Assembly (NCBI GenBank): GCA_944391495.1
Contig: CALXTU010000001.1
Location: forward strand, 433,981 to 497,980
Origin: an uncultured Alphaproteobacteria bacterium
Lineage (GTDB): Bacteria > Pseudomonadota > Alphaproteobacteria > RF32 > CAG-239
DNA: 64,000 nucleotides
Direction: 5' to 3'
Shown: positions 35,721 through 42,806 of the stretch, one piece after another
Layout of the letters: the number at the start of each line of letters is the position of its first letter
Numbering within the stretch: the stretch's first letter is position 1
Notes under the pieces: generated by a model
Seen by the model: only the letters and a program-made list of their open reading frames with translations
Told to the model about the DNA's origin: nothing
Database searches by the model: none
Program-made: the position numbers and the translations under genes

Positions 35721-36314
35721 CTATTCCGGCTGAAAAATTTTTGCGGCCGTTGTGTCGTAACACAGATGCAGAATACTGCAGTTGTGGTATTGCACGTTTT
35801 TCAGCTCCAGACCACAGGCCAGAGCGCTAATGACGCCGGCATGACTGCAAATTCCGATATTCTTTTCGGGAATTGATGCAAGTTTTTGTAATCCTCGTAA
35901 AGCCCGGTAGAAGATTTCTTGTTTGCTTTCACTCGGAGTTCCAGGAAATTTGAGGCTCCATGTATCTTTGGTCGGGGAAATAATTTGTTTCCACAGTCCG
36001 GGATACAGTTTTTCGATAACATCGATTTTTTGTCCTTCGGCATTACCAAAAGAACCTTCATGCAGTTCCGGCAGCGGGCGGATTGCAATATCCGGGTAAT
36101 AAGATTTGACAATAACCGCGGTTTGATACGCTCTTTGTAAAGGAGAGGCATAAATTACCTCAAGTTTAACATTGGCGGCAAGCTGCCGGCCGAGAGTGTC
36201 AGCCTGAGAAATTCCCGTTTCGTTTAAAGGGGCATCAGTCTTGTAACCCTGGCAGATTTGATTTAAGTTGTTATCTGTCTGCCCGTGTCTGAAAATAAAA
36301 ATGTTTTTAACCAT
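35721..36314 (-). CDS. Histidine phosphatase family protein
   Basis: A 197-residue phosphoglycerate-mutase-like phosphatase. The RHG motif with catalytic H10 (FIFRHGQTDNN), the phosphate-binding Arg in SPLQRAYQTA, the acid in PELHEGSFGNAEG and the second His in GICSHAGVISAL are all present. Family members include CobC, GpmB-like phosphatases and SixA; the substrate cannot be assigned. It is a single gene upstream of the 70-bp repeats. Confidence 0.85.
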   Translation of the reverse strand: MVKNIFIFRHGQTDNNLNQICQGYKTDAPLNETGISQADTLGRQLAANVKLEVIYASPLQRAYQTAVIVKSYYPDIAIRPLPELHEGSFGNAEGQKIDVIEKLYPGLWKQIISPTKDTWSLKFPGTPSESKQEIFYRALRGLQKLASIPEKNIGICSHAGVISALACGLELKNVQYHNCSILHLCYDTTAAKIFQPE

Positions 36315-36386
36315 ATGCTTAAGATATTAATAATATTTATTTGCGGGTTTTATAACATTAAGCGTTGCAAAATACAATAGAAAAAC

Positions 36387-36456
36387 TCGCTTCCCTGACT
36401 TGCAACAAGGTCTATTCACCACATTAAAAAAAGACCCACCGGGGTCTTTTTTTAAT
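36387..36456. repeat. 70-bp direct repeat, copy 1
   Basis: This 70-bp unit (starting TCGCTTCCCTGACTTGCAAC) is identical to 36542-36611. It contains a hairpin with an A7/T7-extended GACCC/GGGTC stem (36426-36453). The copies are separated by 85 bp of low-complexity sequence rich in AAGCTC and GCTGCGGTC motifs. Copy 2 is the natural 3' flank of tRNA-Leu; copy 1 looks like a duplicate without the tRNA. Confidence 0.9.
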
Positions 36457-36541
36457 AGGGTCTGGCTCCGTAAGCTTCGCTTATTATAAGCTCAGCAACT
36501 TCGCTGCGGTCAAAGCCCTTGTAAGCTCGTTGCGGTCGCTG

Positions 36542-36611
36542 TCGCTTCCCTGACTTGCAACAAGGTCTATTCACCACATTAAAAAAAGACCCACCGGGGT
36601 CTTTTTTTAAT
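36542..36611. repeat. 70-bp direct repeat, copy 2 (tRNA-Leu 3' flank)
   Basis: Identical to 36387-36456 and directly adjoining the tRNA-Leu CCA end. Together they suggest a local duplication next to the tRNA, possibly by slippage or excision/integration at the tRNA end. Confidence 0.9.
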
Positions 36612-36617
36612 GTGGTG
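36573..36617 (-). terminator. Terminator of tRNA-Leu, extended palindrome
   Basis: A 21-bp perfect inverted repeat: the arm starting CACCACATTAAAAAAAGACC (36572/3-36592) and its complement ending AATGTGGTG (36597-36617), loop ACCG. The right arm includes the tRNA CCA end. On the minus strand it gives a strong stem followed by T7, directly after the mature tRNA. Confidence 0.85.
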
Positions 36618-36699
36618 CGCTAGGCCGGACTTGAACCGGCACGGCCTTGCGGCCAACAGATTTTAAGTCTGCAGCGTCTACCAATTCCGCCACAAGCGC
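36613..36699 (-). tRNA. tRNA-Leu (anticodon UAA)
   Basis: On the minus strand from 36699: acceptor GCGCTTG, D arm GGCGGAATTGGTAGACGC, anticodon arm CAGACTTAAAATCTG (anticodon TAA, reading UUA), a long variable arm GGCCGCAAGGCC as in class II tRNAs, T arm GCCGGTTCAAGTCCGGC, acceptor CTAGCGC, discriminator A and encoded CCA. There is one acceptor mismatch, U6-U67. Length 87 nt with CCA. Confidence 0.95.
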
Positions 36700-36715
36700 T
36701 TGAAACTACCCTCAG

Positions 36716-36744
36716 TTTATACAGAGCTTTTTGATGAATTGCAA
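36716..36744 (-). promoter_or_regulatory. Promoter of tRNA-Leu
   Basis: On the minus strand TTGCAA (36744-36739), 17-nt spacer, TATAAA (36721-36716), about 16 nt upstream of the tRNA 5' end. Confidence 0.6.
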
Positions 36745-36913
36745 GTTTATTTTTTTATAATTGCGAATTGCTGGGGGCTGTTGCCATTTTGCGGTTGAGT
36801 TTTGGCATAAATTATGGTCTAAATAAAAACGGAATGACATTAATTTAATCTGTCTGCAGATGTCAGTTGACAACGTCACGGTTTGCGGCAGAGAAGTATT
36901 GAGGATAATTAAA

Positions 36914-37624
36914 ATGGCAAAAACTTTTGATATATCTTGGAAAGACTATGTATTGCCGAGTATCAATCCCGAAGGTTGGCGGTTTGTCGGAATATTTGCG
37001 GCAGTAACAGCGTTACTGGCAATTATCTGGGAGCCGCTGGGAGTTATCGGTTTGGTCCTGACCGTATGGTGTTATTATTTCTTCCGCGATCCGCAGCGGG
37101 TTACGCCGGATATCAGTGATGTCGTCGTATCGCCGGCGGACGGTGTGGTGCAGATGATTGCCGAAGTTCCGGCACCGGAAGAGTTGAATATGGGCGAGCA
37201 GAAATTTACCCGTGTCAGTATTTTTATGAGCGTGTTTAACGTCCATGTCAACCGTGTGCCGGCCGAGGGTAAAATCACCAATGCCGTTTATGTACCGGGA
37301 AAGTTTTTGAACGCAACGCTGGATAAAGCCAGCAAAGACAATGAGCGGCAGCTTCTGGCCATGAAGACCAAAAGCGGCAAAGATTTGTGTTTTGTTCAAA
37401 TTGCCGGTCTGGTTGCCAGAAGAATCGTCTGCAAAGCGCAGATCGGGCAGGAATACAAAGCCGGAGAGAGGTTCGGCATGATTCGCTTCGGTTCGCGGCT
37501 TGACGTTTATCTGCCGGCAGGGGTTGAGCCTCAGGTTGCCCTCGGTCAGACCATGGTGGCCGGTGAAACGGTTATCGCCAATTTGTCCGACGGGGCAAAA
37601 GCGGTCAGCGGAGTGATCAGATAA
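36914..37624 (+). CDS. psd: Phosphatidylserine decarboxylase
   Basis: Converts phosphatidylserine to phosphatidylethanolamine; the enzyme self-cleaves to form a pyruvoyl group. It is 236 aa, the short bacterial type, with N-terminal hydrophobic helices, FFRDPQRVTPD, VVSPADGVVQMIAEV, FMSVFNVHVNRVPAEG and the cleavage site G193-S194 in RFGSRLDVYLP. I start at ATG 36914 (GAGG 9 nt upstream); the longer frame from 36860 has no support. Its stop overlaps the pssA ATG (TAATG). Confidence 0.93.
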   Translation: MAKTFDISWKDYVLPSINPEGWRFVGIFAAVTALLAIIWEPLGVIGLVLTVWCYYFFRDPQRVTPDISDVVVSPADGVVQMIAEVPAPEELNMGEQKFTRVSIFMSVFNVHVNRVPAEGKITNAVYVPGKFLNATLDKASKDNERQLLAMKTKSGKDLCFVQIAGLVARRIVCKAQIGQEYKAGERFGMIRFGSRLDVYLPAGVEPQVALGQTMVAGETVIANLSDGAKAVSGVIR

Positions 37625-38406
37625 TGGAAAATATTAATCAAAGGCTGCAGTTGTCACGGCAGAAACTGACATCACTGCCGTTTCGTAAAATTGCGCCGAA
37701 TATCGTAACGCTGTTGGCTTTGTGCGCCGGCGTTACTTCCATTCGCTATTCGATACAGGCCGACTGGAGCAAGGCGGTTTTGTGTATTTTTATTGCGGCG
37801 TTTTTTGATCTGCTGGACGGACGGGTTGCCCGGATGCTCAAGGGCTCGACCAAGTTTGGTGCCGAATTGGATTCTTTGTCTGATTTTGTCAGCTTCGGCG
37901 TGGCGCCGTCCATTCTGCTGTATCAATGGACGTTGTTTGATTTGCCGAAATTCGGCTGGTTTTTCTGTTTGCTGATGTCTATCGGCATGGCAATGCGGCT
38001 GGCCCGTTTTAATACCATGCTGGATGCCGAACCGCAGCCGGAATACTGGAATCATTTTTTTGTCGGGGTTCCGGCACCGGCCGCCGCCGCGTTAGCGATG
38101 ATGCCGATTATGATTTCGTTTGATTTTCCGGATTGGAACTGGCTGATAAGGTCCAATGCTTTTTGCGCAACCCTACTGGTGATCGTTACTTTGCTGATGG
38201 TCAGTCGGATTCCGACTTTTTCAACCAAGAAATTGAAAATTCCGACCTGTATGTTTGTGCCGATTATGCTGGTGGTGGTGCTGTTTGCCAGTTTTGTCAT
38301 CTCGCAGCCCTGGTTGACGCTCGGAATATCGACACTGTGTTATGCGGCGTCCATTCCGGTCGGCATAGTGGTTTTCTGGAACGAAAAAAGAAAATACGAG
38401 AAATAA
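37624..38406 (+). CDS. pssA: CDP-diacylglycerol--serine O-phosphatidyltransferase
   Basis: Makes phosphatidylserine from CDP-diacylglycerol and serine, the step before Psd. It is 260 aa with about eight membrane helices. The CDP-alcohol phosphotransferase motif DGx2ARx8Gx3Dx3D is complete: D65-G66, A69-R70, G79, D83, D87. The membrane-bound type II enzyme usually pairs with short Psd, as here. Overlap with psd gives coupled synthesis. Confidence 0.94.
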   Translation: MENINQRLQLSRQKLTSLPFRKIAPNIVTLLALCAGVTSIRYSIQADWSKAVLCIFIAAFFDLLDGRVARMLKGSTKFGAELDSLSDFVSFGVAPSILLYQWTLFDLPKFGWFFCLLMSIGMAMRLARFNTMLDAEPQPEYWNHFFVGVPAPAAAALAMMPIMISFDFPDWNWLIRSNAFCATLLVIVTLLMVSRIPTFSTKKLKIPTCMFVPIMLVVVLFASFVISQPWLTLGISTLCYAASIPVGIVVFWNEKRKYEK

Positions 38407-38410
38407 AGAA

Positions 38411-38440
38411 AAACGATGCCTTTTAAGGCATCGTTTTTTT
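38411..38440. terminator. Terminator between pssA and the convergent 480-aa gene
   Basis: AAACGATGCC (38411-38420) / GGCATCGTTT (38427-38436), 6-nt loop, then T run on the plus strand. The stem and the T run lie at the stop codon of the minus-strand gene. Confidence 0.85.
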
Positions 38441-39881
38441 AATCTTTAGCCGCAATCCGTCGGTAATTATGCAATACGGCCAAGGGCTGGGAAAGACTGC
38501 CGATTGCTCTGCCGGTTGTCTGAAATACTTCGCGGCCGCGGCGGCCGATGGTGGCATTTTCGACAATGTTTTTGAATAGTTTGAACGGAATGTCGGTATT
38601 TGAATTGGCATTCGGGGCTGTTATCAGCCCCATATGATGACCGTTTTCAATATCTGTCAGAGGCTGAAGTCCGCCGTCGGCATTCCGAACGGCAAAATCA
38701 GCCGGCAGATTGCAGGCAATAATCCGGTTGCGGTCGTCCGGCATGACGGTCATTCTGACCGGCAGCGGTGACGGTCGGTATTTAACCGCTTCGTACAGTT
38801 CGGGATTAAACATCTTGATAAAGGGTTCTTTGCGCAGAGTGTCATCGGCGTAGTTGCTCATGAAGTGAACTCCGGAATATTTGCTGTGTTGTTGAATCGG
38901 CAAAAAGGCGTAACTGATGACAAAAATATTCTGCAAACCATCTTTAACCGTTTGCCGGTCATACAGTTGCGAAGCCAGATGATCCAAGGCATTAACCCAG
39001 CGGTGAGCATGGGCGGCGCCGGCGCAGTAGCTGACGATGGTCAGGTTGCGCAGGTTGTTTTTGAATGTTTCGTTGTCAAAAGGACAGCCGCCGCAAATGC
39101 GGTTTTGCTCGTCTGTCCGGATATCACTACCCAAAAAACCGGCCAGGTTTTGCGAAACAAAGCGCATATCGGCAGCGGTAAAAAAGTCTTCCGGCCGGCG
39201 GATTGTCTGAAGCGACAGGGCAAATTTTTCACCGCGCGGCTGTTCAATCGGAAAATGCGCCAGAAAAACATCTGCGCGGCCGCCGAAAATTTCACTATTG
39301 TCAAGACTATGGTTTAGAAAACGGAAAGTCCAGTTTTGCAAATCTTCCTGCGTGTCGCGGATGTGAAACGGCATGGCCAGCAGCAAATTGTGGTGTTTGG
39401 GGTTGATTATAAAGCCGTGGTTATTGAATTTGACGTGTTCCACTCCGTTTGTCAGCCGTAATTTCCACAGCCGGTAGTCGCAATGTTCGCGAAAGACATA
39501 TTTGCTGCCGTCAATTTGGTGGTTGCAGGCGACCGAATATCCGGCAGCGGCCTGATAAAGATTGATTAAATCCGGATCACAGGCCTGAGCTGCCGTCAGT
39601 CGGTCAAGTGCCGGCTGAGCATCGCGGATATAGCCGCTCAGCTGCAGTGAAAATGTCAGCAGATTTTTTTCATCCAGATTTTCGGGCAGCGGCGGCAGCG
39701 GTGCCTCGCCGGAATTGATGAGAAATTTGTTAACGGCCCGCTCAAAAAGAAAGATGCGCTTATGCCGCAAAATGGCGGCGGTCGGATCTGCGGCGGCAGG
39801 AGCTACTGCAGCTGCCGGCCGGGATATTACGTTTTCGATAAAAGCGTCGCGGATAACTTTGGCCAGAGGATTATTATTCAT
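38439..39881 (-). CDS. Hypothetical protein, 480 aa, possible alpha/beta-hydrolase-like
   Basis: No family is recognised. The N-terminus has an Ala/Pro-rich linker (PAAAVAPAAADPTAA), no signal peptide. Middle: NGVEHVKFNNHGFIINPKHH, FGGRADVFLAHFPIEQP. Near residue 310, LTIVSYCAGAAHAHRWVNAL sits where a beta strand turns into a helix and resembles a nucleophile elbow with Cys (as in dienelactone hydrolase), then FVISYAFLPIQQ and a C-terminal ENGHHMGLITAP that could supply a His. This is inference from pattern only. Start at ATG 39881; an upstream in-frame start at 39968 overlaps the divergent gene and is rejected. No ribosome binding site is evident. Confidence 0.65.
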   Translation of the reverse strand: MNNNPLAKVIRDAFIENVISRPAAAVAPAAADPTAAILRHKRIFLFERAVNKFLINSGEAPLPPLPENLDEKNLLTFSLQLSGYIRDAQPALDRLTAAQACDPDLINLYQAAAGYSVACNHQIDGSKYVFREHCDYRLWKLRLTNGVEHVKFNNHGFIINPKHHNLLLAMPFHIRDTQEDLQNWTFRFLNHSLDNSEIFGGRADVFLAHFPIEQPRGEKFALSLQTIRRPEDFFTAADMRFVSQNLAGFLGSDIRTDEQNRICGGCPFDNETFKNNLRNLTIVSYCAGAAHAHRWVNALDHLASQLYDRQTVKDGLQNIFVISYAFLPIQQHSKYSGVHFMSNYADDTLRKEPFIKMFNPELYEAVKYRPSPLPVRMTVMPDDRNRIIACNLPADFAVRNADGGLQPLTDIENGHHMGLITAPNANSNTDIPFKLFKNIVENATIGRRGREVFQTTGRAIGSLSQPLAVLHNYRRIAAKD

Positions 39882-39958
39882 TGTTTTTAAGTTGCATAAA
39901 GTTTTGGTTGCGTTACAATAACTAAGATTTTCGCACTTTACAGCAAAAAAGGGGGAAA

Positions 39959-40660
39959 GTGTTGTCACTTTTTGATAATAAATATTACAAAACCGGCCGG
40001 CCGGAAAAACTGGTGATTTTTGTACACGGGTATAACGGTTCGCCCGAGGATATAGATTATGCCATGCAGTGGTTGCGGGAGAGGCTTGACAATGCCGTTT
40101 TGGTTGTGCCGCGAGCGCCGTTTGTCTGTGAGAAAAATGCCGCTAATCTGCAATGGCTGAGTTTTTTTAAGGAAGATCCCGATATGCGTTTTCGGAATCC
40201 GGAAACACCGATAAGGGAAATTTTTGCTATTTTCAGCCGCTTGGCCGTTGATTTCCGCCGGGTGGCCGGGCAGATGAACGCTTTTGTCAGCGAGCAGCAA
40301 AAAATATGGCAGGTTGACGATGCGCATACTTATCTGGCCGGGTTTTCGCAGGGTGCGATGATTACGATTTATACGGCGCTGACACGGCCGCGGTGTCTGG
40401 GAGGTGCGGCGGCAATTGCCGGAATTGTTCCGGGGTTCGGCGTGTTGGATGAAGAGATTTGTTCGCGGCCGCCGTTTTTGATTATGCACGGACGGGAAGA
40501 TGCAACCGTGCAGTATAAAACCCTGCCGCAGACGCTTCAGTGGTTTACCGCCCGGAAAATTCCGCACCGGGTGTTTGAGTTTGACGGGCTGGCGCATAAG
40601 ATGAATGAGGCCGAGATGCAAAAGTTGGCTGATTTTGTTAATTTTGGAGGATGTCTTTAA
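39959..40660 (+). CDS. Alpha/beta hydrolase, phospholipase/carboxylesterase family
   Basis: A 233-residue cytosolic serine hydrolase of the YpfH/carboxylesterase type. The nucleophile is Ser130 in LAGFSQGAMI, Asp181 in HGREDATVQY and His212 in DGLAHKMNE; the oxyanion region is VIFVHGYNGSPED. The substrate is unknown (short acyl esters likely). The start is GTG 39959 or the next codon TTG 39962, behind GGGGGAAA; the spacing suits the TTG slightly better. Confidence 0.85.
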   Translation: MLSLFDNKYYKTGRPEKLVIFVHGYNGSPEDIDYAMQWLRERLDNAVLVVPRAPFVCEKNAANLQWLSFFKEDPDMRFRNPETPIREIFAIFSRLAVDFRRVAGQMNAFVSEQQKIWQVDDAHTYLAGFSQGAMITIYTALTRPRCLGGAAAIAGIVPGFGVLDEEICSRPPFLIMHGREDATVQYKTLPQTLQWFTARKIPHRVFEFDGLAHKMNEAEMQKLADFVNFGGCL

Positions 40661-40804
40661 TCATAAATTAAGAAAAACGCTTTAATCTGAAAACAGAATT
40701 TGTGCACAAAAGAAGGATACGACAAGAAGTGTTGTTTCAAGGAATGAACAGCCGGACAAAGAGGCTTTCTGCTACAGGTGTGGCGGAAAGTTTTGTTGTA
40801 TCTA

Positions 40805-40814
40805 CCCCCCCCCC
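40805..40814. repeat. Poly-C tract (C10) upstream of flagellin gene
   Basis: Ten consecutive C in an otherwise A/T-rich leader, 42-51 bp before the ATG at 40856. Tracts of this length are prone to slipped-strand change and in other bacteria tune promoter spacing of surface genes. Confidence 0.85.
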
Positions 40815-40855
40815 ACGAGAAAAATTAAGCTAAAACAAACCGATAGAGGTGCGCG

Positions 40856-42553
40856 ATGAGCAGCGTTACCTTAACATCGGCCATGCGGAATAATCTGCTG
40901 TCGCTGCGGCGGCTGTCGTTACAGATGGGCAAGACGCAAGAGATATTATCGACCGGCAAAAAGGTTAATTCGGCGATAGACAACGCATCGAATTATTACC
41001 AGGCGCGCTCTTTGACCAATCGTGCGGCGGATTTGATGGAGCTTTTGAACAGTATGGATCAGGGCATCCGGACGATAGAGGCGGCGACGGTTGGTCTGGA
41101 ACAAGGCGCGGCGTTTTTGGAACAGGCGACGGCGGTGGCGACTGAGGCCTTAACTACTGCCAAAATTCCGGCAAAAGAATGGTTTGAAGCAAGACAAGAT
41201 GTTGCGGCTGTGGTAAGTGATTGGAACGAGCTTAAAGCGGCGTTGGACAGAGGTATAACCGGTAACATTGTCATCTATGGCCAGATTGAATGCGAAGACA
41301 GCATTACGCTTAAGGACGGACAAAATCTGGTCGGTGTCGGTTACTTTGGTGATTTTGATACCGAGGTTGACAAGTTCTCACAATTGAATTTTGTTAACGA
41401 ACTTGACCAGCCGGCTTTTAGCAGCGTTAAAGCTTCGGGAACAAATATTATAGCTGATTTGACAATGAGAGCAACGTCACGGGGAGATAATGGAAATTTA
41501 ATAAGTTGCTCCAATCAAATGGTTTTATCAAACTTAGATATTTATCATAATCTGAAAGGACCATCTGTTGTTGTTGGTGTTATTCAGGCGATTTATGAAA
41601 GTGCAGATATCCACATGAATAATCTTACAATTCATGCCAATCAGGAAAACATTACTAATCAGGCAATCGTCACGATATCGAATCATGCCAAAGTAACACT
41701 TGGTGGTAAATTTACGGTGGAAGGTAATTTTAATCAAGCCCCCCTTCATTTATCAAACTATACTTATAATGATTCAGAGTTGAATATTTTATCTTCAGCT
41801 CAAATTTTTATAAAGTCAAGCGTATCAAATAATATAATCAGACACAGTAAGGTCTTATATGATGGTAACGAACCGAATCGTTTAAATATTGCGGCCGGAG
41901 CAGTTATCGGCTTTATGAAAAACGGCAATGCAGAATATTATCAGTTTGCCAGTGATTTTGTATCGGCAGACAAAGATGGTTTTGTTATATCAAAAGACAA
42001 TATAGCAGATATTTGTGATGTCAGGTCGACAACAAAGTTTGATAAGGCAGAGAATGAAATCAAGAACAAAATTACAGAAATAACAAATTACAAAAATCTG
42101 CTGCAAGGCTATGATGAACTGATAGCCGACAGCAGCTATCAGGGGGTGAATTTGCTGACGGGCGGCAAGGTAGACGTGACGTTTAACGAAACACGGTCGC
42201 ACAAGTTTACGGTTGCCGGCCAAGATATGAGCGCGCAGGCATTGGGGATAGCGACGCTTGATTGGCAGACGCAGGGTGATATTGCTCAAAGCCTGAGTGA
42301 GATTGCCGCAGCGTTGAACAGTATTCGCGGTTTTCAGGAAGAATTGGGTAACCATTACGGGATTATCCAGACACGACAGGATTTTACCGAAGCTTTGGCG
42401 GATGTTTTGGAAACCGGCGCCGATGATTTGATCTTAGCGGATATGAACGAGGCCTCGGCGGAATATCTGACATTGCAGACGAGGCAATATCTGGCGGTTA
42501 ACGCGTTGTCGCTGGCGGCGCAGAGTTCCCGCGGTATTTTACGTCTGTTTTAA
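40856..42553 (+). CDS. Flagellin-like protein with large beta-helix-like insert
   Basis: A 565-residue protein with flagellin termini: MSSVTLTSAMRNNLLSLRRL ... LSTGKKVNSAIDNASNYYQA (residues 1-105) and GADDLILADMNEASAEYLTL ... LAAQSSRGILRLF at the end. Between them, residues about 136-375 are beta-rich with short repeats of the parallel beta-helix type (NIVIYGQIECEDSITLKDGQ, AKVTLGGKFTVEGNF). The insert lies inside D1, before YDELIADSSYQGVNLLTGG, not at the usual D2/D3 position. The insert DNA is more A/T-rich than the ends. It follows GAGG. Possibly a minor filament protein or adhesin. Confidence 0.85.
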   Translation: MSSVTLTSAMRNNLLSLRRLSLQMGKTQEILSTGKKVNSAIDNASNYYQARSLTNRAADLMELLNSMDQGIRTIEAATVGLEQGAAFLEQATAVATEALTTAKIPAKEWFEARQDVAAVVSDWNELKAALDRGITGNIVIYGQIECEDSITLKDGQNLVGVGYFGDFDTEVDKFSQLNFVNELDQPAFSSVKASGTNIIADLTMRATSRGDNGNLISCSNQMVLSNLDIYHNLKGPSVVVGVIQAIYESADIHMNNLTIHANQENITNQAIVTISNHAKVTLGGKFTVEGNFNQAPLHLSNYTYNDSELNILSSAQIFIKSSVSNNIIRHSKVLYDGNEPNRLNIAAGAVIGFMKNGNAEYYQFASDFVSADKDGFVISKDNIADICDVRSTTKFDKAENEIKNKITEITNYKNLLQGYDELIADSSYQGVNLLTGGKVDVTFNETRSHKFTVAGQDMSAQALGIATLDWQTQGDIAQSLSEIAAALNSIRGFQEELGNHYGIIQTRQDFTEALADVLETGADDLILADMNEASAEYLTLQTRQYLAVNALSLAAQSSRGILRLF

Positions 42554-42563
42554 GGGAAAAATT

Positions 42564-42804
42564 GAAGATCGCTTATCATCGGGAGGAATGCCTCCTGATG
42601 AGCGATGACGTGTTTGGGTGTGCCTTACACCCTTACTTGTCATGCCTCCGAATGAAATGAGGATCAGGCATCTTCAAATTTTATAACAATAAGGAAGATC
42701 GCTAATCTCACTCGCTAACGCTCGTTCAAGCGATGACTGTTTGTGAGTAGAAAGAATGCTTCCCGAGGAGCGATGACATTATGGGTGATACTTGGAGCGA
42801 TAAC
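42564..42804. repeat. Intergenic REP-like palindromes and AGCGATGAC repeats
   Basis: The 250-bp gap after the flagellin gene holds no gene. It has GAAGATCGCT(T/A)ATC twice (42564, 42694), AGCGATGAC three times (42601, 42729, 42769) and AGCGATAAC once (42796). A palindrome TTGTCATGCCT...AGGCATCTTC (42637-42675) resembles the short palindromic repeats common in Alphaproteobacteria. A hairpin at 42568-42606 (CCTCC/GGAGG core) could end flagellin transcription. Confidence 0.6.
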
Positions 42805-42806
42805 GG

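Noticed and set aside
36387..36611. CRISPR array
   Set aside because: Only two copies of a 70-bp unit with terminator content; no short regular spacers and no cas genes.
38439..39968. Longer start of the 480-residue gene at 39968
   Set aside because: The extra 29 residues overlap the divergent esterase start and look like untranslated leader.
40661..40855. Sigma-54 or sigma-28 promoter for the flagellin
   Set aside because: TGGCGGAAAGTTTTGT has GG but no GC at the -12 position, and ACCGATAG lacks a TAAA at the right distance; neither is good enough to call.
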